A stretch of 64,000 nucleotides of DNA. Origin: Monosporascus cannonballus. Its lineage: Eukaryota; Ascomycota; Sordariomycetes; Xylariales. The notes under the pieces were generated by a model. It was not told the DNA's origin. It saw only the letters and a list, made by a program, of their open reading frames with translations, and ran no database searches. Where the stretch lies: NCBI GenBank assembly GCA_004154925.1, contig QJNS01000083.1:222861-286860 (forward strand). Reading direction: 5' to 3'. Shown piece by piece: positions 23,459 to 34,676 of this stretch. Each line of letters starts with the position of its first letter. Position 1 is the first letter of the stretch. The position numbers and the translations under genes were made by a program.

Positions 23459-24245
23459 TTAGACCCTCCGGAGGGGGTTACCGAGTTTACTAGTAGCGGG
23501 AGCGTTGCGCGCCGGAGTAGAGAACCCCACGTGTCGAAGGGGTGGGATGATCGGATGTCGAAGAAATCCGCTAAAGTTGACATGTGATGCGGCAAGTCAA
23601 TTTGGGAGAGCTCAATTGCCAAGACTCGCCACTTCTGTAGGTAGTAAAGAGGCACTCCTTATGTAGTATCGTGACAACAACAAATATTACACGGAATGGT
23701 ACGGATTTCGATATAACCACATCACTTACGTATATAGCTACGTATGCGGAACTCACACCAAGCCTGCAGATGCATTACGCTTCGACAAGAGGAGACGATG
23801 TCAACAAAATAATATCCGTTTGATATGGATCAGGAAGCGAGCGGTCAAAACCTCTTAGGGAAAAGCAATCAACGAGGATGAATGCATGTACGTCAGCTGT
23901 ATGTACTGCCTAGGATGGGCCTTGTTGGCTCTGGTCTACGTAATACGAACCCTAAGTGATGGGTCATAAGCATAAGATTCCCGGTTTGCTCATAGAATGA
24001 AGCATTTGCTACAGATTACAACTGGAAGGCGCCGAACGCTATCCGACCATATAATAGAAGCACCTCCGTACATCAAGTCTAGAGGCCGACGTTTTCCTGT
24101 ACTAGTTTAAAGTCGGGAAGGTATTCGTACCAGTTCGAACCTTAGGACTACAGCACACTCCCTGGCGGCTAGTAAGGAACAGGCGGCTACGCTTCCGGAT
24201 CGACTACAACTATGCGCCTTCCGCATCGCTTAGCCGGCTGCTCTG
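23459..24245. other. Intergenic
   Basis: Contains the dehydratase promoter on its left side. Nothing else is recognised. Confidence 0.4.
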
Positions 24246-25600
24246 ATGCCGTATACGGAAAAGCTAAGATGCGTCTGCTTGGACTGGCATTCGAGCCGAC
24301 CTGCTGATTCCGGGTCGTGGAGAGCTAACGAAGAACGGCGCGGTCGTGACCTACGACGGCAGGATCAAGTAGGTTGGCAACTTCGACGGCTTGCCGCTCT
24401 CGGTACGGCGCTGTCACGTCATGCGGGCCCCAGTGTTGATGCCGGGAATGTGAGATTACCATGCGCATTTCTCGGCGAGCGGGCGCGCGTTTCGCGATTC
24501 GGGCGGTCACAAGACGATGTTGCCGGGCGTTGGCGTCCTGACCGGTGCCGTGACGGTCGCGGACCTTCGCAGGATCCTAGAGGCTGGGTTTACGAACATC
24601 AGGGAGCTCTCCGAGGTGGGCTTGAAACCCGATGACTAATCTAGCCCGCGTGCTAATCGCTAATCGTCAGCATACCGGCTACCAGGGTCCTGGTATTCAG
24701 GAGGGCGATATTATCGGCCCAATTGTTTACTTCTCGTTGACCTTCCTCTCGATCACGGGAGACCATGGCGACATCTAGGATTGTCCCCCGGACGCGATGT
24801 TGCACTTCTCGCATGCGGGGGACGAGGCTCGACGGTGCGACGGTGTCGAAGAATGCATTAGGGTGGTGCGGCTGACGGTCCGTCGCGGAGCGAAATGCAT
24901 TGAAATAGCTTGGTCGGGCGGAGTCCCCAACCTGAACGACGATCCCGAGGATAGACAGTTCTCCAATAGTGAGCTGAAAGCCATTGTAGACGGAGCGTCC
25001 CGGAGCGGGGGGCGGCCGCCGCGCACGCGATTGGCATAGCCGGCATCCTAGCCGCTCTCATGGCGGGCGCCTAGAGCATCGAACACGGATGCGACCTGGA
25101 TGAGGAGGCCGCTGACATTACGAAGGCGAAGGGGGCGATCTTGGTTGTGACGCACCACATCCAAGAGGGCCTCCTCTCCGATCCCCACGAGCGCCGCCGA
25201 AGGCCATCGAGGGATCGAGAAGCTGGTTCCCCTAAGCAGATCTAACAACGGCTTTGGCGATCCGACGCGGAGTCAAGATCGCATTGGGGACTGACACCTA
25301 CAGTAGCAATCCAAAGCATCCGCTCGCCCACGGGAAGAACGCAGTGGAATTGTGATACGCGGTTAAGGCAGGAATGGCTCCGCTACAGGCCATCGAGGCC
25401 TGTACGGCACGCCACCCGAGGTGTTGGGCAAACACGCTCCCTTGCCCGGGCAGTTAAGAGAGGGTTATGACGCCGACGTCATCGCGGTAGCATCCAGCCC
25501 ACTGGAAGACATCAACGTTTTGGTGTTCTCTGCCGATATCACTCAGGTATGGAAATGTGGCAAGCTGTTAGTGTGCAAGCCGTCCTTGCAACATAATTAA
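24246..25600 (+). pseudogene. Decayed metal-dependent amidohydrolase
   Basis: Pieces of an amidohydrolase (imidazolonepropionase-like, Pfam Amidohydro_1) appear in order in changing frames. About 24310-24370 encodes LTKNGAVVTYDGRIK followed by a stop. 24443-24475 gives MPGM, a stop, then DYHAHF, which is the metal-binding HxH motif. About 24550-24610 gives TVADLRRILEAGFTNIREL. 24800-24900 shows LHFSHAGDEARR and VRLTVRRGAKCIEIA. 25030-25140 gives AHAIGIAGILAALMAG and SIEHGCDLDEEAADITKAKG. 25280-25340 gives ALGTDTYSSNPKHPLAHG with the metal-binding Asp. 25465-25530 gives YDADVIAVASSPLEDIN. Many stops and frameshifts exclude function. Some stops are consistent with TGG to TGA or TAG changes, as repeat-induced point mutation would make. 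Confidence 0.82.
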
Positions 25601-28600
25601 GTCCTTGCGTATATATTACCGCTTATTAACCGGTGTTCCCTAAGCGAAGAAGCCATGGTTGAAGCCACCCTCACGCTAGGCATGGTCACACACGCATATA
25701 TAATGCACAGTAAGCACCCATGCGGAGGCGGTTGCAGATGCTACTTTGAGATACATAGAGGCAAGCTCCCGACATGCTCCGCCTGCGTTAAGGACCTGCG
25801 ACTAGGTAGTTAAAACAATATATAAATATGCGATGCGACCATTGCGTTTCAGACTGTCAGAATGTCTCAACGACAACAGCCTGACTGACCAGCGTAGCAT
25901 GCCTGATCGCCTCTGAACTGGGTCCTTGGGACCCGAGTTGCCTACGAGCGAGACCTCGTTCCCCCAGGGGTTACATTTCCTTGGAAGATAAATCTTTTGA
26001 GGACGTAATGGTTCCTAGGGTGAATGTGAATGGCTTGCCTTGTTTGGAGGACGTTGCATCAGCAGCAATGGCTAGATTCGACCCCGGATTTACGGTTCTC
26101 GTCCGAGTCGCCTTGCCGCCTAATCCCAGGCTTGAGCGTATGTTCCTGCTTGTGGTTAATGTAAGGAGCGGCTGCTGCTGCCGGGTCAGCCGCCTCCTGA
26201 CAGCTCACCCTTAAAAAGAGTCCTCCTGACCGGTGGGTATCGTACGTGACAACATTACACATTACCGGGGCAATCCAGTCGAGTTGCGAACCCATTCAGC
26301 CGTTGAGAAAAGAGGGATTTGCCTGTCTTCCCAGCAAAACTCGTAACCGCCGTTTATAAGCCGTTACACACGGCATTTTGTGGGCCGATACGTGGTGTCC
26401 TATTCGCTGTATTGAGACTGATCATTTATGCCAAGCCTGAGAGAAAGAAGCAGTGAAGTTACACGAGTCTCGGGGAATTGATGTTGGCTTCAGATCCCGA
26501 GAGGGTTCTGTTTATGTGGAAGAAGATAAATCCTTATATTTCGCGTATACGAGGGCGGCATAAATATCAGACGCATGTGTTATGGTTCTCGGGGACTCGG
26601 AGGTTAAATTCTCACGGCAAATACTCCGCATTGTCTGTTCAACCTCTTTTGCCTCCCTGATTAAATCAAGTCCAGCAGAGGGTGGGATATTTCTTCCCTG
26701 GTCGCACCTATCAACCTACAGATTAGCTAGCTATCTTGGCCACATATTACGCACTACAAGATGACAAAAGGAACCCACAGAAGTTAGTTATTGACGGGCC
26801 TGCTGAGCCCTAACCTAAAGAAGCATTCCTTGATCAGATATTACTAATGATGAATCCCACAGCGCAGGCTACACGGTAGCTGCAGACAGGACTGACTAGG
26901 GCATAAATAGTAAGCTCGAACTACGCGCTCTAAGCCAAGAACTTCGCGGCCTAGCTGCCGAAGGCCCGCGGCGCACCGGACGCCAAGCGTGCCACAAGGT
27001 GAAGTAACATTGGGCGGATCAGGCGATTTCAGCGTGATACATGGCTACAGGTTGACGAATACAATATGCTGAGTAAAGTGAAGTTGATTAATTGACATGA
27101 AACCCCGAATCCAGCAGACTCTGTCCCTGATGGAGGTGCTGCCTGCGTGTACAGAGGTAGCACAGAAGTTGGTATTAATTGGTGCAGCAGCTGGAACGAT
27201 GTCGAACCGCAGTAGACATGCTATCAGGAGTATCTCATAAGTGTATTACTATAATGTATTTCTCTCTTATTCCTCAGGGAGAGCAGCCAAGGCTTGAAGG
27301 TGGAGGCTGTTGCGGGATTTTGGAGCAGAGTAAAAGAAAGCCTCGTCCTTCCGGAATGAAAGAGTTTGTTTCTCTAATCAGAGACTGAGAGCGAGGATCC
27401 AATCACAGGATAGTGTTGTGCCAACCCCTGCAAGACGCGTCCAAGAGCCCGATGTGCCGTCGTTGTCGTCGTCGTTGTTCTCATCGTAAAAGGGTAGTAT
27501 ATCTGCCGAGGGCCTAAGAAGTGATGTTCCGCATTTATTAACTTACTCTCCTGTATTATTGTGTAGTACCACTGTACTCCTCTGGTCGTGCAGACGTTGC
27601 GAGGGTTACGTACTATGGTGTTAGGGTAACTTTTTCCGTTGTTGGGTTATTAGCCCGCCGCGCTTTTCCATATCTGGCTTAGCACACCCTTTCCAGAACA
27701 TGCTGTTTCTCGACTGCAAAGCAGTATTAGCTGAAGAAGATTTGTATGCCGATTTATTCTGTTTATATCATGAACATTGGCAGTGGTTAAAGGCCAAAAG
27801 GCTGCGAATTTCCTGGGTTGAAAGCGATGAACCGGGGGATAACCCGGGTATAAGCTATGCTCATTTATAAGATAATTCCTATCGCGGCCCACAGCTACAT
27901 GGCAGTGTGTCAAATGTTTTTGCCTGATACCGTAGTATGCAGAAAACCGCATTATTCCTGGTTATACAGAGTAGCAAATGGTGAATCTTTCCGTAGACAA
28001 CCTACTTCGGGTTAACCCTGCTGTTCGTTTACCTGTGCCGAGATGATATGCTGGCGGCAAAGTCTACGTATTGCGGACCGCGGGTTTGTCGACTCCATCC
28101 ATACGATACCGAGTACACTACTATGTAGGTAGACACTTGACAGCTGCCATATTTGGATAATCCATCGTCCGAAAAATCAGAAAGCATCAGCCATCCATGT
28201 ATCGAAATGAGCTTGAACGCATTCTGACTTAGGGTGCCTATACCTGCGGTAAGAGGGATGTTTCTTGTTGCTATTCGATCCCGCGGGCCGCGATTATGCG
28301 GTGTCGTGTGTCCGAATGGAAAGAAACCTGGTTGAGCCTTAGAATAAAACGGAGAAAGGCACCAGCTCGTACCCAATAGAGAGCGGGCTCGCAGGATGGA
28401 ATATTAGGAAGAATGGCACGGGAAACCGTCTGCCTGTAATTCTACGTGCCGTAGTAGTCTTCAAACTCAAGGCTCGCATTCGGGATATATCCTCTTTAAT
28501 CAAGCACTGCACCGTCTGATACTCCAGGTACGTTGACACCTAAAACAGGATCATATCGGCCGTAATCATACTGTCACGTCACATACAGAAAGTCACACTT

Positions 28601-31099
28601 GTTTTCAGCCTCTGTTTACTACAGTAATCCGAACGCCTTGCCGCTAGTCGTATACTTATTGCGGTTCAATCGCATTTGTGGATTGCCTGAACCAGGCTGT
28701 TGACGAGATGATTACGTACAGCTCCAACTCCGAACCCTGGCAGGCGCCATGACGAAGTTAGCCACGTTCGACTTGTTCACAGATAGAAATTGATGAAGTT
28801 ACCGGGCCGTGTACAAAAATAGCTGTTGCACTTTACTCTTCCCCCTTAAACCTCGGCAAAGTGATATCAACAAATGAGCCACATTATATTTGCCGACTTC
28901 AGAATACGCATTACTCAATAGGTTAATGAAGAGGTAAGTTGACAGTATCGATAACTTCTCCTTAAGCGTTTTGGTTGGTTTTCTACGATCTTCGCAAAGA
29001 GTTGCATTGGGAATAAGTTGCGCTGAAGCAGTGTGGGGGTGTGTCAATTATTTCTGTCCGCGACCCCTGGCTCCTTCGTGCTTAACACAGCACAGCACAG
29101 AAAATAATGAATAGCTCATGCAACCCCACATTCCACGTCCCACCCACAAAGCGAGATGTGCGCGAACACTGGTGCATGTGCATTTCTTATTCGAGAATTT
29201 CAGTGAGGCCGAGTTGACAGCACTTTCGGTTGCTGACAAACCATCACTTTCACCTTCATGACCTTCCGTCAAATTGGGGCATGCAAAGGTACCGGGCCCG
29301 TCGAGCACCACCCAACCCAACACTTGTTCGGACATCTCGGAGACGAGGAGCTTTGAGATCTGGAGCTACCGGCCAGAATCCACTCCGCGAATATGCAAGA
29401 TGCCTTGTTAGGGGTGGGTAAGTATCGTAGAGCTTGTTCGTTATTTGAGTTTTTTCCTCTTTCCTGCTGGCGTGGTTTTTGTGCATGTATGCACTGGTTC
29501 TTTCCTGGGGCCATTGCCAACGCCAATTTCTTATGAAGAAGGGCGTATGAAGAAAAGTCCGTAGACGACGACACAAGCACACACCTACCAAGCAGGTGAG
29601 TACATGGGTACCTGGATCTTAAAAAGGACACTGCCAAAAATACTACCGATGTAGACGTGCTTAAAAGGCTTCGTGCAACTCAGTCATCCATCAGTCAGTT
29701 GGTCGCCTTAATAATCAATGGCATGATTATTTTGAGCTTGTGAGCAATCTCCGATCACGTGGGGCTAGAATTATCATTGGATGCCCGGCCATATTTGTCA
29801 GCCCGAAGCAACTTTTGCCTACTACTACTAACAAGAGAAGGCTACCTAGACGGAGCACGCGCGACATCTAGCCCATGTACCAAACAGCAAAACTTGGCGG
29901 CAACCCTCATATGAGCATAGGAGATAGTCAAAACTCGTCGACTTTGACTTTACGTACATTATGTTTAAAATCAGCTCCGAACCTTTGGCGGTCCAAGAAA
30001 GTTTCTAGAAAGTGGCTTTATTGACTGTTCCGGAAATGATTCCATGTCTCCATATCAAAATACCTATGTGCAAAGGCAGCCACGCGAGCCTCCAGGTACC
30101 GAACTTAGATAGCAGGTAAGGTACACACACTACGCACTTAGCACACGCCCCCCTACTAATACGCCTTGTATGTATACTACAATATGTAGCTATCCAACTC
30201 CTCTCCTGTAGGTACTCCGTGAGACGGCAAGCCAAAGCCCCTTGTCGATCTTCCGGGTCATCTTCGCGCCTGCGGCGTGCCTAGCCTGCAGTTGGTTGCA
30301 GCATCCACTCGAACTGAGATCTACTGATAGGGTACCTTTAGTATACCAAAAACTGTGCTGCTCATGCTACAGGACATAAGTACTCCCTCTCGCAAGTCGG
30401 GTTCAAAACCCGTCGATTATTCAGTGCCCACAGCAAACAAGAAGAAACAAAATAACTTACGAAGAGACTACGCCGCATCTGTCACTTCAACCCAGTCGTT
30501 GTTTCGGCAGGTAGGTCTGTATGTAGTAGTTGGCTGTAGGAGGAGGGAGAAGGTACCAAGAGCTATCATGTCTCGTAGACTTCACCTTGTTCCCCCCCCA
30601 AAGTTGGCTTTATTCTTTCCAAGTTCTTAATATCCCTTTTCCTAAACGAATCCCGCCCGTACTTACCTTCTTTAATACTATCTGCGACCTACCTACCTAC
30701 GTCGACATCATTTTCCCACTTTGAAGGATCTACACCCGTAGTAGACTAATGCCTCTTCTTCGTCACCTTATTTCATTTAGTCCATTAAACCTCCTATTCG
30801 TACGGCCCTTCGAATAGCTACTACCACCTCCAACCGGCACGGAAAAAATACACGCACCGGGACCAAACGGCTGAACCATTCCGCCTATTATTATACTTGG
30901 AAAGACGTCCAGCCCGGGCTTGGGATTGTCTTCTTTCCGACCGCGTTTCCACTGTATCTACATATATACACGTGTGTTCACTGTCACCAAATCGCCATTG
31001 GGCAAGATCGATATCGGGTCATCAATCAACTACCGTTGCCATGATTTAAACAACCAGTCATCTCTCTCCCGGATGCTGACTCAGAATCCCTCCTAAAAA
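25601..31099. other. 5.5 kb gene-poor region
   Basis: The longest gap in the window. No frame on either strand matches a family I know, and the longest are about 100-120 codons with no domain. Short TAC/GTA-rich words such as GTAGGTAC and CTACCTAC recur (for example near 29830, 30110, 30515 and 30690). No terminal repeats or transposase relic were found by eye. The last part (about 30600-31099) is probably the promoter and leader of the bZIP gene. Confidence 0.4.
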
Positions 31100-33057
31100 A
31101 TGCAGAACTACAATGCTAGCAATATGAGTGGTGAGTACGACATTCATCCCTTTAGCTCCGATCGAAACTTTAGGCACTACCAGAAGAAGGAATCAGTTCG
31201 CTTGGCTGGGTTGCTGGGGCTGCTGGGTTTCTCTCGCAAGTCGTCACTACGATCACCCCCTGTCGATGCGCCATAATTCCGCCCTTCTTCCACCCCCCCC
31301 TCCCTTCAACCCACCACGCCCACTCTGCGTTCTGCCTCTGCCACTCTATGACCGTATGTAATCCCTTGTCTGGTGGCCCGACTACTATGTAATCACTCAT
31401 GCTCATACCCGCACGCGACGTAGTTGCGGCTGGCGCCAGAGCTTGCGTGCCGTTACTTTTCGACGGCCTCGGGGGCGTTGCCGTATCGTACAAGTACCTA
31501 CCTACACTAGAGCTACATAACATACCACATCCCATCGCATCCTCCTCCGGCCTCCTTCATTACTTACAGTATTCTTACCAAATACCAGCCGCTTCCCTGC
31601 ACTTGCATCGTTGGTTAGAGTCGGAAACCTTTTTCAACACGCGCCTTTCTCGATCCCATCCAGCAGCCCACTCTTTTCACTTCTTGGCTTTCTAAACCTT
31701 GAAGCTCTCCCTTTCCTGACTTCTGCGGCTCACCCGCGATCCATACATATCATATGTCTCGCCAGACCTCACCCTTCCGAGCCACAAGCTGACATGACAT
31801 TACACCTTTAGAGGATTCACACTTACGCGGAAACCTCACCCAAGCAGGACATATTTTGAACACAGCACCGACGTCGGCTGCAGCGTCATCAAACGCCGAC
31901 GCTAATACCAGATCAGCTTGGAAGCCTACAGAGTCTCCGTCCCAGGCACATGGATACGGTAATCCTGCTTTAGGACCACAGGTACACATCCATCCTCACC
32001 TTAGAGCTCCATCAACCATCTCCGCCGCTCCGGATAAGATGCAAGGAGGCATCTCTCCTCCATCCGACGAAGCCGGCTCCATTCCTGGGACTTCCGCAGC
32101 TGGCATGGCTGCTCAGGGACTCGTAGGGCATGACTCCGAAGACGCTGCAAACGATGGAAGAAAAGCGAAACGGGAATTATCTCAATCCAAGCGCGCCGCT
32201 CAGAACCGGGCAGCCCAGGTCAGTAGAAATTTCCAGCCCCTTTGATCTCTGACCCCTTCCCAAGTCCGTCGTCATCTCGAACCTGTGGGGATCGTCCTGA
32301 GGGGGTGGTAGCTTGTCGTGTCGGGATATCCCTATCAGGAGATGGATTGCGGCGGAAATATTCGGCGAAGAGCCCAGTTTCGGTAATGGAGAAGGGTTTA
32401 CGAATTCAAGTTTCCCCGATGATCCATTGGTCGTTTCATATGCTCCACGAACTTTACGTAAACTAACCCACTGTCTAGCGCGCTTTTCGGCAACGAAAGG
32501 AGCATTACATCAAGAAGCTTGAGCAGCAAGTGCGCGAATACACGGAGATGGAGCAACACTTCAAAGTAATCCAGAATGATAACTATGCGCTACGGGAATA
32601 TGTCATACAACTGCAGTCACGCCTACTGGATCTACGACAGGATTTACCGCCGGCTCCGCCGAACATAAATCTCAGTCATCAGCCCGATGCCGCCGCTAGC
32701 ACTTCGCGCAGCGTGCACCCCCCAACTGCCGGACCCGTTACAGCCCCGGCGCCGGTGCCGGCCCTGGGGCCGGCATCGGCATCGGCACCGGCACCGGCAC
32801 CGGCACCGGCACCACCGTCAGCGCCGGCAGCTCCGCATGACACAGGTTCGAACAACGCCGCCGCCGGGACTCTGGCCGACGTGGCGGCAGCTGTGGCTGG
32901 GTTGAGAGCTCAACCCAGAGAGCCTGCGGCCGAAGGGATGTACCCAAAGTCTCCGTATAAGCAGGAGAACCCGAGTGAGCAACAGACAGGGGAGGAGATG
33001 CGCCGGCAACTGCAACAAGAGGGAACACTACCGCCCCCTTCCTCGTTGCGAGCTTAG
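31100..33057 (+). CDS. kapC: bZIP transcription factor, kapC/AP-1-like
   Basis: Exons 31100-31130, 31812-32218 and 32479-33057 give 338 residues; the introns are 681 and 260 bp. The bZIP domain spans about 126-190. Its basic region KRELSQSKRAAQNRAAQ is completed across the second intron by RAFRQRKEHYIKK, followed by heptads in EQQVREYTEMEQHFKVIQ and a NYALREYVIQLQSRLLDL zipper end. This matches the fungal Yap/AP-1-like subgroup named kapC in Aspergillus, a nuclear DNA-binding regulator; target genes are unknown here. The N-terminal 120 residues are polar and disordered. After the zipper a hexanucleotide repeat encodes alternating Ala and Pro. The first exon has ten codons and the long first intron is supported only by splice consensus and phase, so the N-terminus is the weakest part. 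Confidence 0.88.
32764..32815 (+). repeat. GGCACC hexanucleotide repeat in coding sequence
   Basis: A run of GGCATC and GGCACC units inside the last exon of the bZIP gene, read as alternating Ala and Pro (Ser in the first units). It probably varies in copy number. Confidence 0.8.
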
Positions 33058-34676
33058 GATGGTGGTGACGGAAGAGGAGCCAGGGGAAGTCGAGACGTTT
33101 CCGGAGGATGATCGTCGTCGAGGCTCTAGGCAGACGATGGAGGGCTTTAAGCCGAGACCCCTCGGGGACGCGAGATTTAGGAGTTGGGGCGGAGTGTTGA
33201 GAGGGAGAACGTTTCGTCCACGGGAGTCATAAAAGGTGGGAAGTCTTACGAAGTCTCGGAAGGCGCTTCGTTCCGGGACTCCAGAGTCGGGAAACGATAG
33301 GAGAGCGGCGAAAGTGGGCCTATATGCGGCAGAAACATAGCGGCAGGGGAGCTCCAGGCTCCTCTATCTTGCGACTCTGTGGGCACGGAAAGTCTGGAGG
33401 AACTCGAGACGGGCGTTAAGGAATTGCATTCCTACACTATTTTGCGGTACTTGCCGCAAAGTCTGTCCTGCAGGGTGCGCCGCACTGATCCTCATTTGGT
33501 AGGGACTTGTGGGTTATCACTCGGAGCATCCCGGTCATGCATAGAAGGAATAAAGGGGGGCAAGCTCTTCGGAGACGGTTTGCACGTGGGGCACCTGGAA
33601 TTTGGCGTTGCGACTTTGATTTTGGTCGGTACCTTTGTCTGCGTCCAATCATCTCGCGACCCTAGCCAGTTTAATCAGAGGTGTCTAGACATTTCATCCC
33701 GAGGACAGCAGAACAGAAATCTAGTTGATACTCTTGTCAGCTGGCAGACAGAAGAATACCAGATGTATAACTCACTACCGGCTATCCGTGGCTTAGCGAA
33801 GTGGAAGACGGGCAAGATACACTGCTCAATTAGTGACGACGATCCATCATGAGCGATCCGTGGTGTACACTCAGGCCGAACTTCTAATTACAAAGCTACT
33901 TACGTTCACAGCGCTATCGTGTAAGCCGTATATGTAGGGGTTAGGTGTAGGTAAGCTAAATGACACGACGTTGGGTGACCGACCAACCCTATCCCCACAA
34001 CGGGCCCCTCCGCTCCTTTCCTCTTGCCGGATTCTGCTCCGGCAATTGCGAATGACCTGAAGCCGAGCGGCCCAACGAACTGTCATTGCTATGCCTCCCT
34101 CCCTTTCTCTCCTAGCCCCGCGCGCCAGAACACATACCGCGCATCGAGTCTTCCGTACCTACTGCGTATGGGTTGCGGCCGGAGACGGGAGTAAGCCAAC
34201 CCGAGCCCGCCCACCGTGAGCGTCATCCAACACGATAATAGCTGGGTAAGTAGGAGATAGGGGTGTTGAAAAATTCACGGCGCGTACGAGTTGCCCAGGT
34301 CGTGTTCCTAATTTCGGATTTTGTTAGCGACTGTTCCCTCGTTTATCCGCCATGTCTGGCATATTGATTCGGAATCCCGGACAGAGCGACCCGCGGTGTG
34401 GCGGGACGGCGGCGATAGGCGCGGGTCCGCATGACAGGGTCCTCGCGCGTTTCATGACAAATGATGAATAAACCGGGACCGCGTGTCGCCTCGATGCATA
34501 TGGGCGGTTGGGCATCTTGGTAACAAGTGCGAGATTTGTGCTCTGCTCGCCTCACCGGAGGGTTCCCATTGGAAGCCAAGTGTTCAAACGGCGCAGTCAC
34601 TATTTGAGACCCGGCGTATCAAAGACGCAGATGGCACACAGTACATGCGGGGCTCGGCTAATGCCAGCAGCCCCAT
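33058..34676. other. Intergenic, 1.6 kb
   Basis: No recognisable gene. It includes the bZIP 3' end and, on the right, the region where the last coding codons and 3' end of ARP5 should lie. Confidence 0.4.

Noticed and set aside
27097..27359. Possible two-exon small gene starting MKPRIQQTLSLMEVLPA
   Set aside because: Splicing GTATCT to CCTCAG puts the second part in a frame with an early stop, and no family is recognised.
30390..30425. TRNA-like T arm (GTTCAAAAC with GC-rich arms)
   Set aside because: The stem pairs over only four bases and no matching acceptor, D or anticodon arms occur upstream.
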